In this document: piece after piece, positions 57,511-64,000 of the stretch
Position numbering within the stretch: position 1 is the first letter of the stretch
Layout: every line of letters starts with the position of its first letter
Assembly (NCBI GenBank): GCA_050260375.1
Contig: JBLNCA010000045.1
Span: forward strand, 62,001-126,000
Reading direction: 5' to 3'
Length of the DNA: 64,000 bases
DNA from: DTFZ01 sp050260375
GTDB lineage: Bacteria; Bacillota; Clostridia; Christensenellales; SZUA-584
Position numbers and translations under genes: made by a program
Notes under the pieces: model-generated
Databases searched by the model: none
What the model saw: the letters and a program-made list of their open reading frames with translations, nothing else
What the model was told of the DNA's origin: nothing

Positions 57511-59400
57511 TCAGCCTAACTGTACCTTCGATGCGGCGACAAAGCAACCGGTTCCGCCGTAGTCAATTACATACCATTCAGGATATGAGGTAGTGTCGAT
57601 GACCTTTATCCTCGCGCCATATGGCAGCGTGCCTACAACAGGGTTGGAGGTGCCGGGCCCCGATCTTACGTTCAACGGGCCGCTGGTATCAATAACCGTC
57701 GCGTTTGTGCTGTCGGGCGAAGATATCGGCGTAAGCGCAGGTCTGTCGTAAGCGAGCTGCGTAAGTGCAGTATTCGGGAAGTAAAATCCGAGTATCTTGT
57801 CGTACGTATTAACATTTGGATCACCGGAATTTGCGCGCTGCTGAGCCCCGCGCTGGGAAAGCCCTATGCCGTGGCCGTAGCGTCTGTGATATATGTTCCA
57901 GCTTGTTTCCGTCTGTTCCACCACAAACAGCCGAAGCGTGGAATCTCCGTAATAGAACGCTGCATATGGACCGCCCGTGTCAAAAGCGTGCATGTCTATG
58001 GTGAAATCCACCGTTATGGGCTCCTGTACCAGAACGCCCTGACTGGGATCGGGCTGCACGATCTTTTTCAATCCCAGTATATCAAGCCGTATAAGCGTAT
58101 AATCGTATATGTTTATTATCCCGTCCTGATTTACGTCCGCGGCTATTCTTGCGTTGCCGGTCAAGGGTTTAAGCCCCAGTATATCAAGGCGTATAAACGT
58201 ATAATCGTATATGTTTATCTTTCCGTCGCCGTCGCAGTCGCCCAGCATTACGAAAGGAGCGCCCGCTGAAGTTACATACCTCTTTGCCAGCACCGTCATG
58301 TTTACATTGGCGTTGACAAAATCGACGCAGCCGTTTGTGCCATTGTAATCGTTGCCGTTATATACGCCGGGCACGCCGCCGTGCTTTTGGCTTCTCGTAG
58401 TATCGTGCGTGTGGGCAGCGATGCTGTTTATACCGATTATTTGTATATCGCCTATGCCGCCAGCTATATATCCTTGTGCCGCCACAGCGGGCAAAGCAGC
58501 CGCTTTTAAGTACTCTTCGGCTTTGGGCGCTTCGCTGCCGTCTCCCGGTACCATGGTTCCGCCATCCGACCTAAGGTAAGATATCCTGTTCGTATCCGTT
58601 ATTACCTTGGGGAATATGAGCACTTCCTGCCTGCTGTACGGGTTTTGGACGTCATACGGGTCGAACTGTATAACATGATAGGGCAAAACCGGATTAGTTG
58701 CTGACCATACGTGCTGCGGGATATCGGTATACCCTCCGTTTGACGCGGAGTAAAACGTCTCAATGATCTGTCCGTTATACGTGAGTACTGTTTTTGCGGT
58801 CGCGTTAACGGCTTGTATGGAGTTGCTGTATGCAGGGTTGAATCCGCCGTATACCTGGTCTGCGGAGGTGTCGGAAAGTATGCCCGCTATGTTTCTTTGC
58901 GCATATCCTCTGGCGGCTACGGCCTGTGCTTTTAAGGCTTCTATCGGAAATGAATCGCTCATCTCATAGGGAAGGACGCCGTAAAGATAATCTTCTATAT
59001 AGACATGGTTAATCGCCCGTATTCCGCCGTCGGAAGCGATGAATTCAATATTGCCGAGGTATGCTTTGTTATTTATATTCATCCAGACAAAGTTGTTGCG
59101 TCCGTCTGTCGGCGAATGCTGCTCGAGCGTCAGTGAAGCGCCGCTTGCCACAACAGCATTGCCTAAATACAGGTTTACAACTCCTCCTTCAAGTTTTGCG
59201 GTATATAGCTGGCGCTCCAGTGGTATTCCGGCTACGCTGTAGTTGCCGTCGATATAAAAAGGTATGGCGGCAGGTTGTCCCAGCGAAAGCTCTACGTGTA
59301 CGATGCTATTATCTGCTGCCGAGACAGTGATGCCGGGCATAAGCAGCAGCAACAACGAAATGCATAGTATTGCACATATCAACTTTCGACGCATTCTCAT
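57511..59400 (-). CDS. SpoIID/LytB-like protein with internal dockerin and SH3b
   Basis: 629 residues. Signal peptide; SpoIID domain with IEDYLYGVLPYEMSDSFPIE and ALKAQAVAARGYA (catalytic Glu region), and YGHGIGLSQRGAQ closing the domain near residue 525. A dockerin with two loops (DCDGDGKINIYDYT, DVNQDGIINIYDYT) is inserted at about residues 393-450, i.e. inside the SpoIID region. A C-terminal SH3b domain follows (LNVRSGPGTSNPVVGTLPYG). Peptidoglycan lytic transglycosylase activity is expected. It is the first of three leftward surface genes. Confidence 0.9.
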   Translation of the reverse strand: MRMRRKLICAILCISLLLLLMPGITVSAADNSIVHVELSLGQPAAIPFYIDGNYSVAGIPLERQLYTAKLEGGVVNLYLGNAVVASGASLTLEQHSPTDGRNNFVWMNINNKAYLGNIEFIASDGGIRAINHVYIEDYLYGVLPYEMSDSFPIEALKAQAVAARGYAQRNIAGILSDTSADQVYGGFNPAYSNSIQAVNATAKTVLTYNGQIIETFYSASNGGYTDIPQHVWSATNPVLPYHVIQFDPYDVQNPYSRQEVLIFPKVITDTNRISYLRSDGGTMVPGDGSEAPKAEEYLKAAALPAVAAQGYIAGGIGDIQIIGINSIAAHTHDTTRSQKHGGVPGVYNGNDYNGTNGCVDFVNANVNMTVLAKRYVTSAGAPFVMLGDCDGDGKINIYDYTFIRLDILGLKPLTGNARIAADVNQDGIINIYDYTLIRLDILGLKKIVQPDPSQGVLVQEPITVDFTIDMHAFDTGGPYAAFYYGDSTLRLFVVEQTETSWNIYHRRYGHGIGLSQRGAQQRANSGDPNVNTYDKILGFYFPNTALTQLAYDRPALTPISSPDSTNATVIDTSGPLNVRSGPGTSNPVVGTLPYGARIKVIDTTSYPEWYVIDYGGTGCFVAASKVQLG

Positions 59401-59783
59401 ACTCCTGATGTCAAAAATCTATTTAGCGACGGTGTATTTTTGTAATACACTCGAAATATTTTTGTAATAATTACTACACTACTTATATCATATATACCTC
59501 AAATTGTACATATGAAAACAGAAAAAATACTTACTAATGTGTAAAAAATATCATATTTCATGTTTTTACACTACAGATAGTATATCATAATACGGTAATT
59601 AGTGCTAAACATAATTAATATATCTTTACATATTTACTTTAATATTGCCTTGATTGAATCGAGTTTGTATATGTAACCCTTGGTTAACATGGCAAAAATC
59701 CATGAAAAACAGCCCTTAACGATAGGGGTTGCATTTTATTATTATCGCAAAATAAATAAAATAAAAATATAAATATTATATAA
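59401..59783. other. A+T-rich regulatory gap upstream of the surface genes
   Basis: No gene is seen. Two hairpins are clear: GTGTATT / AATACAC at 59432-59450, about 32 bases before the SpoIID-like start codon, and GTGTAAAAA / TTTTTACAC at 59539-59571. They may be operators or leader structures for the leftward gene. No known riboswitch signature was recognised. Confidence 0.4.
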
Positions 59784-59813
59784 TTGACAATAGTGTGCGG
59801 TGCATAGTATAAT
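59784..59813 (+). promoter_or_regulatory. Sigma-A-type promoter of the PadR gene
   Basis: TTGACA at 59784-59789, 18-base spacer and TATAAT at 59808-59813, about 18 bases before the start codon, so the leader is very short. Confidence 0.75.
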
Positions 59814-59831
59814 GCGCGTGAGGTGATGGAG

Positions 59832-60179
59832 TTGACAGATAGCAAAGCCAAAGACATCGTTAATAATCTGCAGCAGGAGCTAAGGCGCGGCGCTATTGTG
59901 CTGTGCGTGCTCTCCCAGCTTACCTCGCCGAAATACGGATACGCACTCGTCGAGTCTTTGCAGGAAAAAGGCATACGTATAGAGCCGGGAACGCTTTACC
60001 CGCTGCTGCGGCGGCTGGAGAAGCAGGAAATGCTCGTAAGCGAATGGGAAACGTCGGGGGCCAAGCCGCGCAAATACTACGTGCTCAGCGCGACAGGACG
60101 TGAAGTATACAACCTGCTGCTTAAGGACTGGGAAGACCTTGAGGCTACCATCAACAAGCTGACTGGTAAAAAGGAGTGA
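59832..60179 (+). CDS. PadR-family transcriptional regulator
   Basis: 115 residues. Winged helix with AIVLCVLSQLTSPKYGYALV, IRIEPGTLYPLLRRLEKQEM and PRKYYVLSATGREVY, the full PadR pattern, plus a C-terminal dimerisation helix. A perfect GAGGTGAT lies before the TTG at 59832; ATG 59826 overlaps that site, so the TTG start is favoured. Its stop lies next to the start of the following membrane gene, the usual PadR/HAAS-protein pairing, so it should control that operon. Confidence 0.9.
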   Translation: MTDSKAKDIVNNLQQELRRGAIVLCVLSQLTSPKYGYALVESLQEKGIRIEPGTLYPLLRRLEKQEMLVSEWETSGAKPRKYYVLSATGREVYNLLLKDWEDLEATINKLTGKKE

Positions 60180-60184
60180 ATGTA

Positions 60185-61213
60185 ATGGAAACATACGAAA
60201 AAGCGGTTGCCGAACTTATAGACAGGTACGTATACGCGGTGACTAAACGCTTGCCGCAGGCACAGAGAGAGGATATAGAAAAAGAGCTGCGCGGCCTTAT
60301 AGACGACATGCTTATAGCCCGTACTAACGGAGCGCCGCCAAGTAAGGAAGACGCGGAAGCAGTGCTTAAAGAACTGGGAAGGCCGTCGGCGCTCGCGGCG
60401 AAATACAGGGGGGAAGAGCAGCACCTTATAGGCCCTGAATACTTCGACATCTATATGATGGTAATGAAGGTGATTACAATAGTGGCCGCGTCCGCTACGG
60501 CGCTTGCGATGATAATTGGTTTCATAGCAACGCCGCCAATCAATGTGTTTGAAGCGTTCGGCAAGTTTCTGTCGGGAGTAATATCGGCGGCTATAAACGC
60601 GTTCGCAGTAGTAACGATAGTATTCGCAGTGATAGAGCGTTTCGCAAAACACGAGACGCTTAAAGGGGAAGACTGGAAGCCTTCCGACCTGCCGCCCGTT
60701 CCTGCCGCAAAAGCCGTGATACACAAGAGCGAACCGATAGTCGGGCTCGTATTCGCCGTGCTCGCCATTATAATATTCAACGCGGCGCCTTGGCTTTTCG
60801 GCGCGGGAGACATTTCGAACAAGACGTTTATCCCCGTTTTCAACCTTGATGTGCTCTACAGCATGCTGCCGCTTATCAACATAATGTTCTGCGCCGGCAT
60901 GCTGAAGGAAGTCGCCCGTCTTGCCATAGGCAGATACGATTTCCGCCTCGCGATAGCGGTTGCCATATTCAACGTAATATCGCTCGTACTGACCGTGTAT
61001 ATATTCGCTCCTCCCGCTATATGGAACCAAGATTTCATGTCGTCGCTCAGTACCGCCTACGGCTGGGAATGGGCCGCCACTTCCGAGGCGGCTCATGTAT
61101 GGAGCATAATACAAAAAGTGATAGTCGGCTTATCGATATTCGGCATAGTTGTCGATACGATTACCACGGCGGTGCGCGCATTCCGCCACAGCTTGCCAAG
61201 GAAGAAGGTTTAG
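60185..61213 (+). CDS. HAAS-domain membrane protein
   Basis: About 342 residues. The N-terminal 75 residues form the cytoplasmic HAAS-type helical module (LPQAQREDIEKELRGLIDDM, then VLKELGRPSALAAKYRG) that pairs with PadR regulators. The remainder has about six membrane helices (IIGFIATPPINVF, FAVLAIIIFNAAPWLFG and others). Probably an envelope-stress sensor or modulator; no catalytic residues were seen. AAAGGAG eight bases before ATG 60185 supports that start over the overlapping GTG upstream. Confidence 0.82.
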   Translation: METYEKAVAELIDRYVYAVTKRLPQAQREDIEKELRGLIDDMLIARTNGAPPSKEDAEAVLKELGRPSALAAKYRGEEQHLIGPEYFDIYMMVMKVITIVAASATALAMIIGFIATPPINVFEAFGKFLSGVISAAINAFAVVTIVFAVIERFAKHETLKGEDWKPSDLPPVPAAKAVIHKSEPIVGLVFAVLAIIIFNAAPWLFGAGDISNKTFIPVFNLDVLYSMLPLINIMFCAGMLKEVARLAIGRYDFRLAIAVAIFNVISLVLTVYIFAPPAIWNQDFMSSLSTAYGWEWAATSEAAHVWSIIQKVIVGLSIFGIVVDTITTAVRAFRHSLPRKKV

Positions 61214-61274
61214 CACGTCTTGACTAAGAAAGAATTACATGTTAATATCCATTTACATCAGCATCGTATTAAAA

Positions 61275-61313
61275 GCCGGCATGAAGCCGGTCGCTGAAAG
61301 TAAAAAATCAGCG
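61275..61313 (+). promoter_or_regulatory. Two leader hairpins upstream of the ECF gene
   Basis: GCCGGC / GCCGGT at 61275-61291 and CGCTGA / TCAGCG at 61292-61313, directly adjacent. They precede the terminator at 61338 and may form one regulatory leader with it. Confidence 0.45.
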
Positions 61314-61337
61314 TAAAAAATCTCAGCATAGAATCGT

Positions 61338-61385
61338 ACCATGAAGGTATTGCCCGCGTGGCGGCCTTTCATGGTTTTTTATTTT
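61338..61385 (+). terminator. Intrinsic terminator just before the ECF ribosome site
   Basis: ACCATGAAGG pairs with CCTTTCATGGT (one bulge) and is followed by six T then ATTTT. GGAGG of the ECF gene begins at once at 61386. It may end the upstream PadR transcript or act as an attenuator for the ECF/kinase genes. Confidence 0.75.
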
Positions 61386-61395
61386 GGAGGTATCA

Positions 61396-61956
61396 ATGTC
61401 GACAAAAAACATAGTATTATCAGGACTTTTCCTCGCCCTGTGCATTGTATTGCCGTTCCTTACGGGGCAGATACCCGAGATAGGCAGTATGCTGCTGCCC
61501 ATGCACCTGCCGGTGCTTCTTTGCGGCTTTATATGCGGATGGCCGTTTGGGCTTGTCGTGGGAGCTGTGGCGCCGGTGTTGAGAAGCGCGATATTCACGA
61601 TGCCGCCTATGTTTCCCACAGCCGTCGCGATGACGTTCGAGCTTGCGGCGTACGGCCTGGTATCGGGGCTTCTTTATAAGCTGCTGCCCAAGAAAAACGC
61701 ATATATATTCGTAGCGCTTATAGCCGCGATGCTGGCGGGCAGGATAGTATGGGGCGGCGTAAGCTACATACTGTACGGTATTGGCGGAACGGCGTTTACA
61801 TGGGAAATATTCATGTCGGGCGCCATACTTAAAGCGCTGCCGGGCATAGCGGTGCAGATTGTGCTAATACCGCTTTTAGTTATTGCGCTGAGAAAAGCAA
61901 AACTGATAGAATATAAAGGTTCAAATAATACCGAAACCGATACGATAAATGCCTGA
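61396..61956 (+). CDS. ECF transporter S-component
   Basis: About 186 residues with six hydrophobic helices, e.g. IVLSGLFLALCIVLPFLTG, LLPMHLPVLLCGFICGWPFG (a conserved S-component MHLPV/GWPFG block), AMTFELAAYGLVSGLL and VWGGVSYILYGI. The S-component binds a vitamin-like substrate and needs a shared EcfAAT module encoded elsewhere. The substrate is not readable. GGAGG before ATG 61396. Its last codons overlap the next gene, a kinase, suggesting uptake followed by phosphorylation. Confidence 0.88.
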   Translation: MSTKNIVLSGLFLALCIVLPFLTGQIPEIGSMLLPMHLPVLLCGFICGWPFGLVVGAVAPVLRSAIFTMPPMFPTAVAMTFELAAYGLVSGLLYKLLPKKNAYIFVALIAAMLAGRIVWGGVSYILYGIGGTAFTWEIFMSGAILKALPGIAVQIVLIPLLVIALRKAKLIEYKGSNNTETDTINA

Positions 61957-63019
61957 GACGAAAACGGAAAAAATACTATTGCAACATTATAAACGTTATC
62001 CTAAAATGCAGCCGGCGGACTGCGTTAAACTGCTTTACCAAAGTGAGTTTGCGGGCGGCCACCTGATAAGCGACAGGGCAAAGAGCCTTGAGCGCTTAAG
62101 TGTGGAATACGACGCATTGAGCACGCCTTCCGTGCCGGAGCAGGCGTTCGAGGATATTGGCGGCGGCTTTTTGAGATTGAACTTAAGAGGGCTCAAAAGC
62201 CTCGGTATTACCCTTAAAACGGCGAACGGCTTTTTTGTTGAGTCCGCGAGTTCCGCGGCGGGAAACATAACGTCGTTTGAGCGCAAGCTGGGCGTTTTGC
62301 TGCAGTGCTGCCGCCAAGGCAAGCTGCCGTTCGCGCCCCGGCAGGTTGAGCGGTATATACAAAGCCTAAAAGATTTGGGCTATCCTCCCGTATCGCACAG
62401 CGAAGAGTACCGCGCCGCTTACGCGCCCGCCTACCGCGTTGTTAAGAGCGTATTCCGCGACTTTATAGAAGCGTTCCGCCGCATAGACGGGCTTCTCAAA
62501 GAAAAAGATACGGTATGCGTTGCGATAGACGGCAACTCCGGCGCGGGTAAAAGTGCTCTCGCGTCATTGCTTTTTGGCGTGTATGACTGCAACGTGTTTC
62601 ATATGGACGATTTTTTCCTGCGGCCCGAGCAGAGGACATATGAACGGCTGCAGCAGCCGGGGGAATACATTGACCACGAACGATTTGCGCAAGAGGTAAT
62701 AGCGGGCATAAAAAGCGGCAGGCAATTTGCATACCGCAGATACGATTGCAAAAAACTTTCGCTGGGCGAAGAAATACTCGCCGAGCCGAATAAGCTAAAT
62801 ATAATCGAAGGCTCGTACAGCATGCATCCGAAGCTTATCGGGTTTTACGATCTTAAGATATTCATGCAGACAGGCGGGCAGGAGCAGATAAACAGGATAC
62901 GCGCTCGCAGCGGCGAAGCGCTGCTCAAACGGTTCATAGACGAATGGATACCGCTTGAGGAAAAGTACTTTGGCAGTTTCGGCGTGAAAGAAAAAAGCGA
63001 TATAGTATTCGGCGCTTAG
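61949..63019 (+). CDS. Two-domain kinase (uridine kinase-like C-terminus)
   Basis: 356 residues. The N-terminal 170 residues are helical and not recognised (YPKMQPADCVKLLYQSEFAG, SFERKLGVLLQCCRQG). The C-terminal 180 residues are a P-loop kinase: VAIDGNSGAGKSALASLLF, FHMDDFFLRPEQRT, HERFAQEVI, IIEGSYSMHP. This is the uridine kinase/nicotinate riboside-type fold. It overlaps the ECF S-component by eight bases, so it probably phosphorylates the imported compound and traps it. A terminator follows at 63034. Confidence 0.85.
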   Translation: MPETKTEKILLQHYKRYPKMQPADCVKLLYQSEFAGGHLISDRAKSLERLSVEYDALSTPSVPEQAFEDIGGGFLRLNLRGLKSLGITLKTANGFFVESASSAAGNITSFERKLGVLLQCCRQGKLPFAPRQVERYIQSLKDLGYPPVSHSEEYRAAYAPAYRVVKSVFRDFIEAFRRIDGLLKEKDTVCVAIDGNSGAGKSALASLLFGVYDCNVFHMDDFFLRPEQRTYERLQQPGEYIDHERFAQEVIAGIKSGRQFAYRRYDCKKLSLGEEILAEPNKLNIIEGSYSMHPKLIGFYDLKIFMQTGGQEQINRIRARSGEALLKRFIDEWIPLEEKYFGSFGVKEKSDIVFGA

Positions 63020-63033
63020 GCAGGCGCTTTGAG

Positions 63034-63058
63034 CCGGGAACAGAACCCCGGTTTTTTT
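63034..63058 (+). terminator. Terminator after the ECF/kinase operon
   Basis: CCGGG and CCCGG arms around an eight-base loop, followed by seven T. Confidence 0.7.
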
Positions 63059-63137
63059 ATTATTTCCGGGGAATTGAGCAGTATACGGCTGCCTCCAAAT
63101 AACGAAAAAAACCAATAAACTATTAACTATTAAGACA

Positions 63138-63160
63138 GAGCGGGCGAGCCGCTCTTTTTT
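63138..63160 (+). terminator. Second intrinsic terminator
   Basis: GAGCGG, five-base loop, CCGCTC, then six T. It lies about 110 bases before the GH16 gene and isolates it from upstream transcription. Confidence 0.7.
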
Positions 63161-63269
63161 GCGTACGCAAAAACTTCGGTCAACAATCTTTTCTTCTTGA
63201 TTCTACGAATTATGCTGAAAAAGCCCTCATATAAATATTTTAACGCTGACTTAAAGAGGGTATCCGGAG

Positions 63270-64000
63270 ATGAAGAGGACCTTGCTTATTATCACGGCCT
63301 TTTTGATAACCGCAGGTTTTGCGATGTATATACTCGGCACAGACGCTTTTTTTAAACGCGAGACTATAGGCCTGCAGTACGATTCAAAAAGCGATACTTC
63401 GGAGTCAATCGAGGATAAGCAAAATATAAATTCTTCATACAGCGCGTTTACGCTTGCCGGCATGCCCGCAGACGCAATACAGGCGCCGAGTTCGACAGAG
63501 CGAATTGAAGAAGACGAATGGAAGCTCGTCTGGGCCGACGAATTCGATAAGCGGAACCTCAACTTAGAGTATTGGACGGAAGTTGACAGAAGGCACTGCT
63601 ACAACAACGAACTGCAGTATTACCTGCCGAAAAACTCGTACATAAAGGACGGCTGCCTGTGCCTTACTGCAATGAAAGAGAAAACAGGCGGAAAGGAATA
63701 TACGTCCGCAATGGTCGATACCGGTTACAAGCTGTCGTTTCGCTACGGCCGTATAGAAGCGCGCATCAGGCTGCCTAAAGGGAAAGGGATTTTTCCGGCT
63801 TTCTGGATACTGACTTACGACGGTGGATACGAGATAGACGTTATGGAGATGATCGGCAGCGAGGACATAATTTACGGCACGAACCATTATGAAAGCAGAG
63901 GAAGCAGAAAAACTTCAGGCAATATCAAAAACGATACGCCCGGCGAGTTTCACACGTATGCGGTTGAATGGGAGAAGGACTGCATCAGGTGGTACATGGA
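63270..64000 (+). CDS. GH16-family glucanase, truncated by the window end
   Basis: 243 codons are present. An N-terminal signal or anchor helix (LLIITAFLITAGFAMYILG) and an acidic linker are followed by a GH16 beta-sandwich: LVWADEFDKRNLNLEYWTEV, YRYGRIEARI-like FRYGRIEARIRLPKGKG, and the catalytic EIDVMEMIG (ExDxxE) near residue 190. Expected role: extracellular hydrolysis of beta-1,3 or mixed-linkage glucans. ATG 63270 is chosen from the signal-like start, though its ribosome site (AGAGGG) is distant. The C-terminus lies outside the window. Confidence 0.9.
   Translation, partial: MKRTLLIITAFLITAGFAMYILGTDAFFKRETIGLQYDSKSDTSESIEDKQNINSSYSAFTLAGMPADAIQAPSSTERIEEDEWKLVWADEFDKRNLNLEYWTEVDRRHCYNNELQYYLPKNSYIKDGCLCLTAMKEKTGGKEYTSAMVDTGYKLSFRYGRIEARIRLPKGKGIFPAFWILTYDGGYEIDVMEMIGSEDIIYGTNHYESRGSRKTSGNIKNDTPGEFHTYAVEWEKDCIRWYM

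Noticed and set aside
56118..57519. Plus-strand frames opposite the Big2/NlpC gene
   Set aside because: Val/Ser/Thr-rich antisense readings of the Ig-like repeats without start signals.
59401..59783. Possible riboswitch upstream of the SpoIID-like gene
   Set aside because: Two hairpins are present but no conserved core of c-di-GMP, lysine or other known riboswitch classes could be recognised.
1..64000. CRISPR array
   Set aside because: No regularly spaced direct repeats with unique spacers were found; the tandem repeats at 6286, 13882 and 49537 are contiguous or coding.

Overview
The window looks like the chromosome of an anaerobic, endospore-forming member of the Clostridia (Bacillota). 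The reasons are the cotJABC spore-coat operon, a PPi-type phosphofructokinase, oxygen and peroxide defence typical of anaerobes (rubrerythrin, hemerythrin, a ferredoxin-thioredoxin reductase/rubredoxin fusion), canonical AGGAGG ribosome sites, dockerin modules and a CtsR-type heat-shock operator. The species cannot be named from the sequence. Most of the window has a balanced base composition. Some blocks (about 12.6-13.6, 22.6-31 and 38-49 kb) are visibly richer in A+T and coincide with recombinase or integrase remnants.

Layout: 0-11.5 kb is housekeeping and stress (nucleoside kinase, alpha/beta hydrolase, cotJABC, rsgA, redox genes, hemerythrin). 11.7-14.2 kb is a small accessory zone: an XRE repressor with three matching operators facing a 59-residue gene, a broken duplicate of that gene, an A+T-rich membrane protein and a cluster of repeats. 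14.2-21.7 kb holds clpB and a dnaJ-like gene under a CtsR box, phosphofructokinase, a YhfC-type membrane protein and small proteins. 21.8-24.9 kb contains wrecked serine-recombinase pieces around one intact gene. 25-37.8 kb carries an HtrA protease and a copper-handling block (a fused HMA/TauE-SafE/cupredoxin protein, CopA ATPase, CopZ, a lipoprotein, a two-component system, a DUF2318 protein and an LDCC-motif protein).

38-53 kb is a sugar-catabolic block: a GntR regulator and FGGY kinase face an operon with a DeoC-type aldolase, KDPG aldolase, KDG kinase, a ribose-type ABC transporter, an aldo/keto reductase and a cupin-type phosphoglucose isomerase. Its distal half is decaying: a truncated phosphotriesterase, a shikimate-dehydrogenase-like gene broken by a micro-inversion, a hydroxyacid dehydrogenase with an internal stop and a truncated aldolase. 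Near-identical 3' ends of a tyrosine integrase lie at both edges, the right one beside tRNA-Leu(CAA).

53-64 kb holds a frameshifted diacylglycerol kinase gene, a LysM protein, three large secreted or surface proteins (two carry dockerins together with NlpC/P60 or SpoIID domains), a PadR/membrane-protein pair, an ECF transporter S-component overlapping a kinase, and the start of a GH16 glucanase.

A family of short palindromes (GGGGTCCCC followed by a hairpin whose arms covary) recurs at seven loci and is the most striking unexplained feature. No rRNA genes or CRISPR arrays were seen, and only one tRNA gene.
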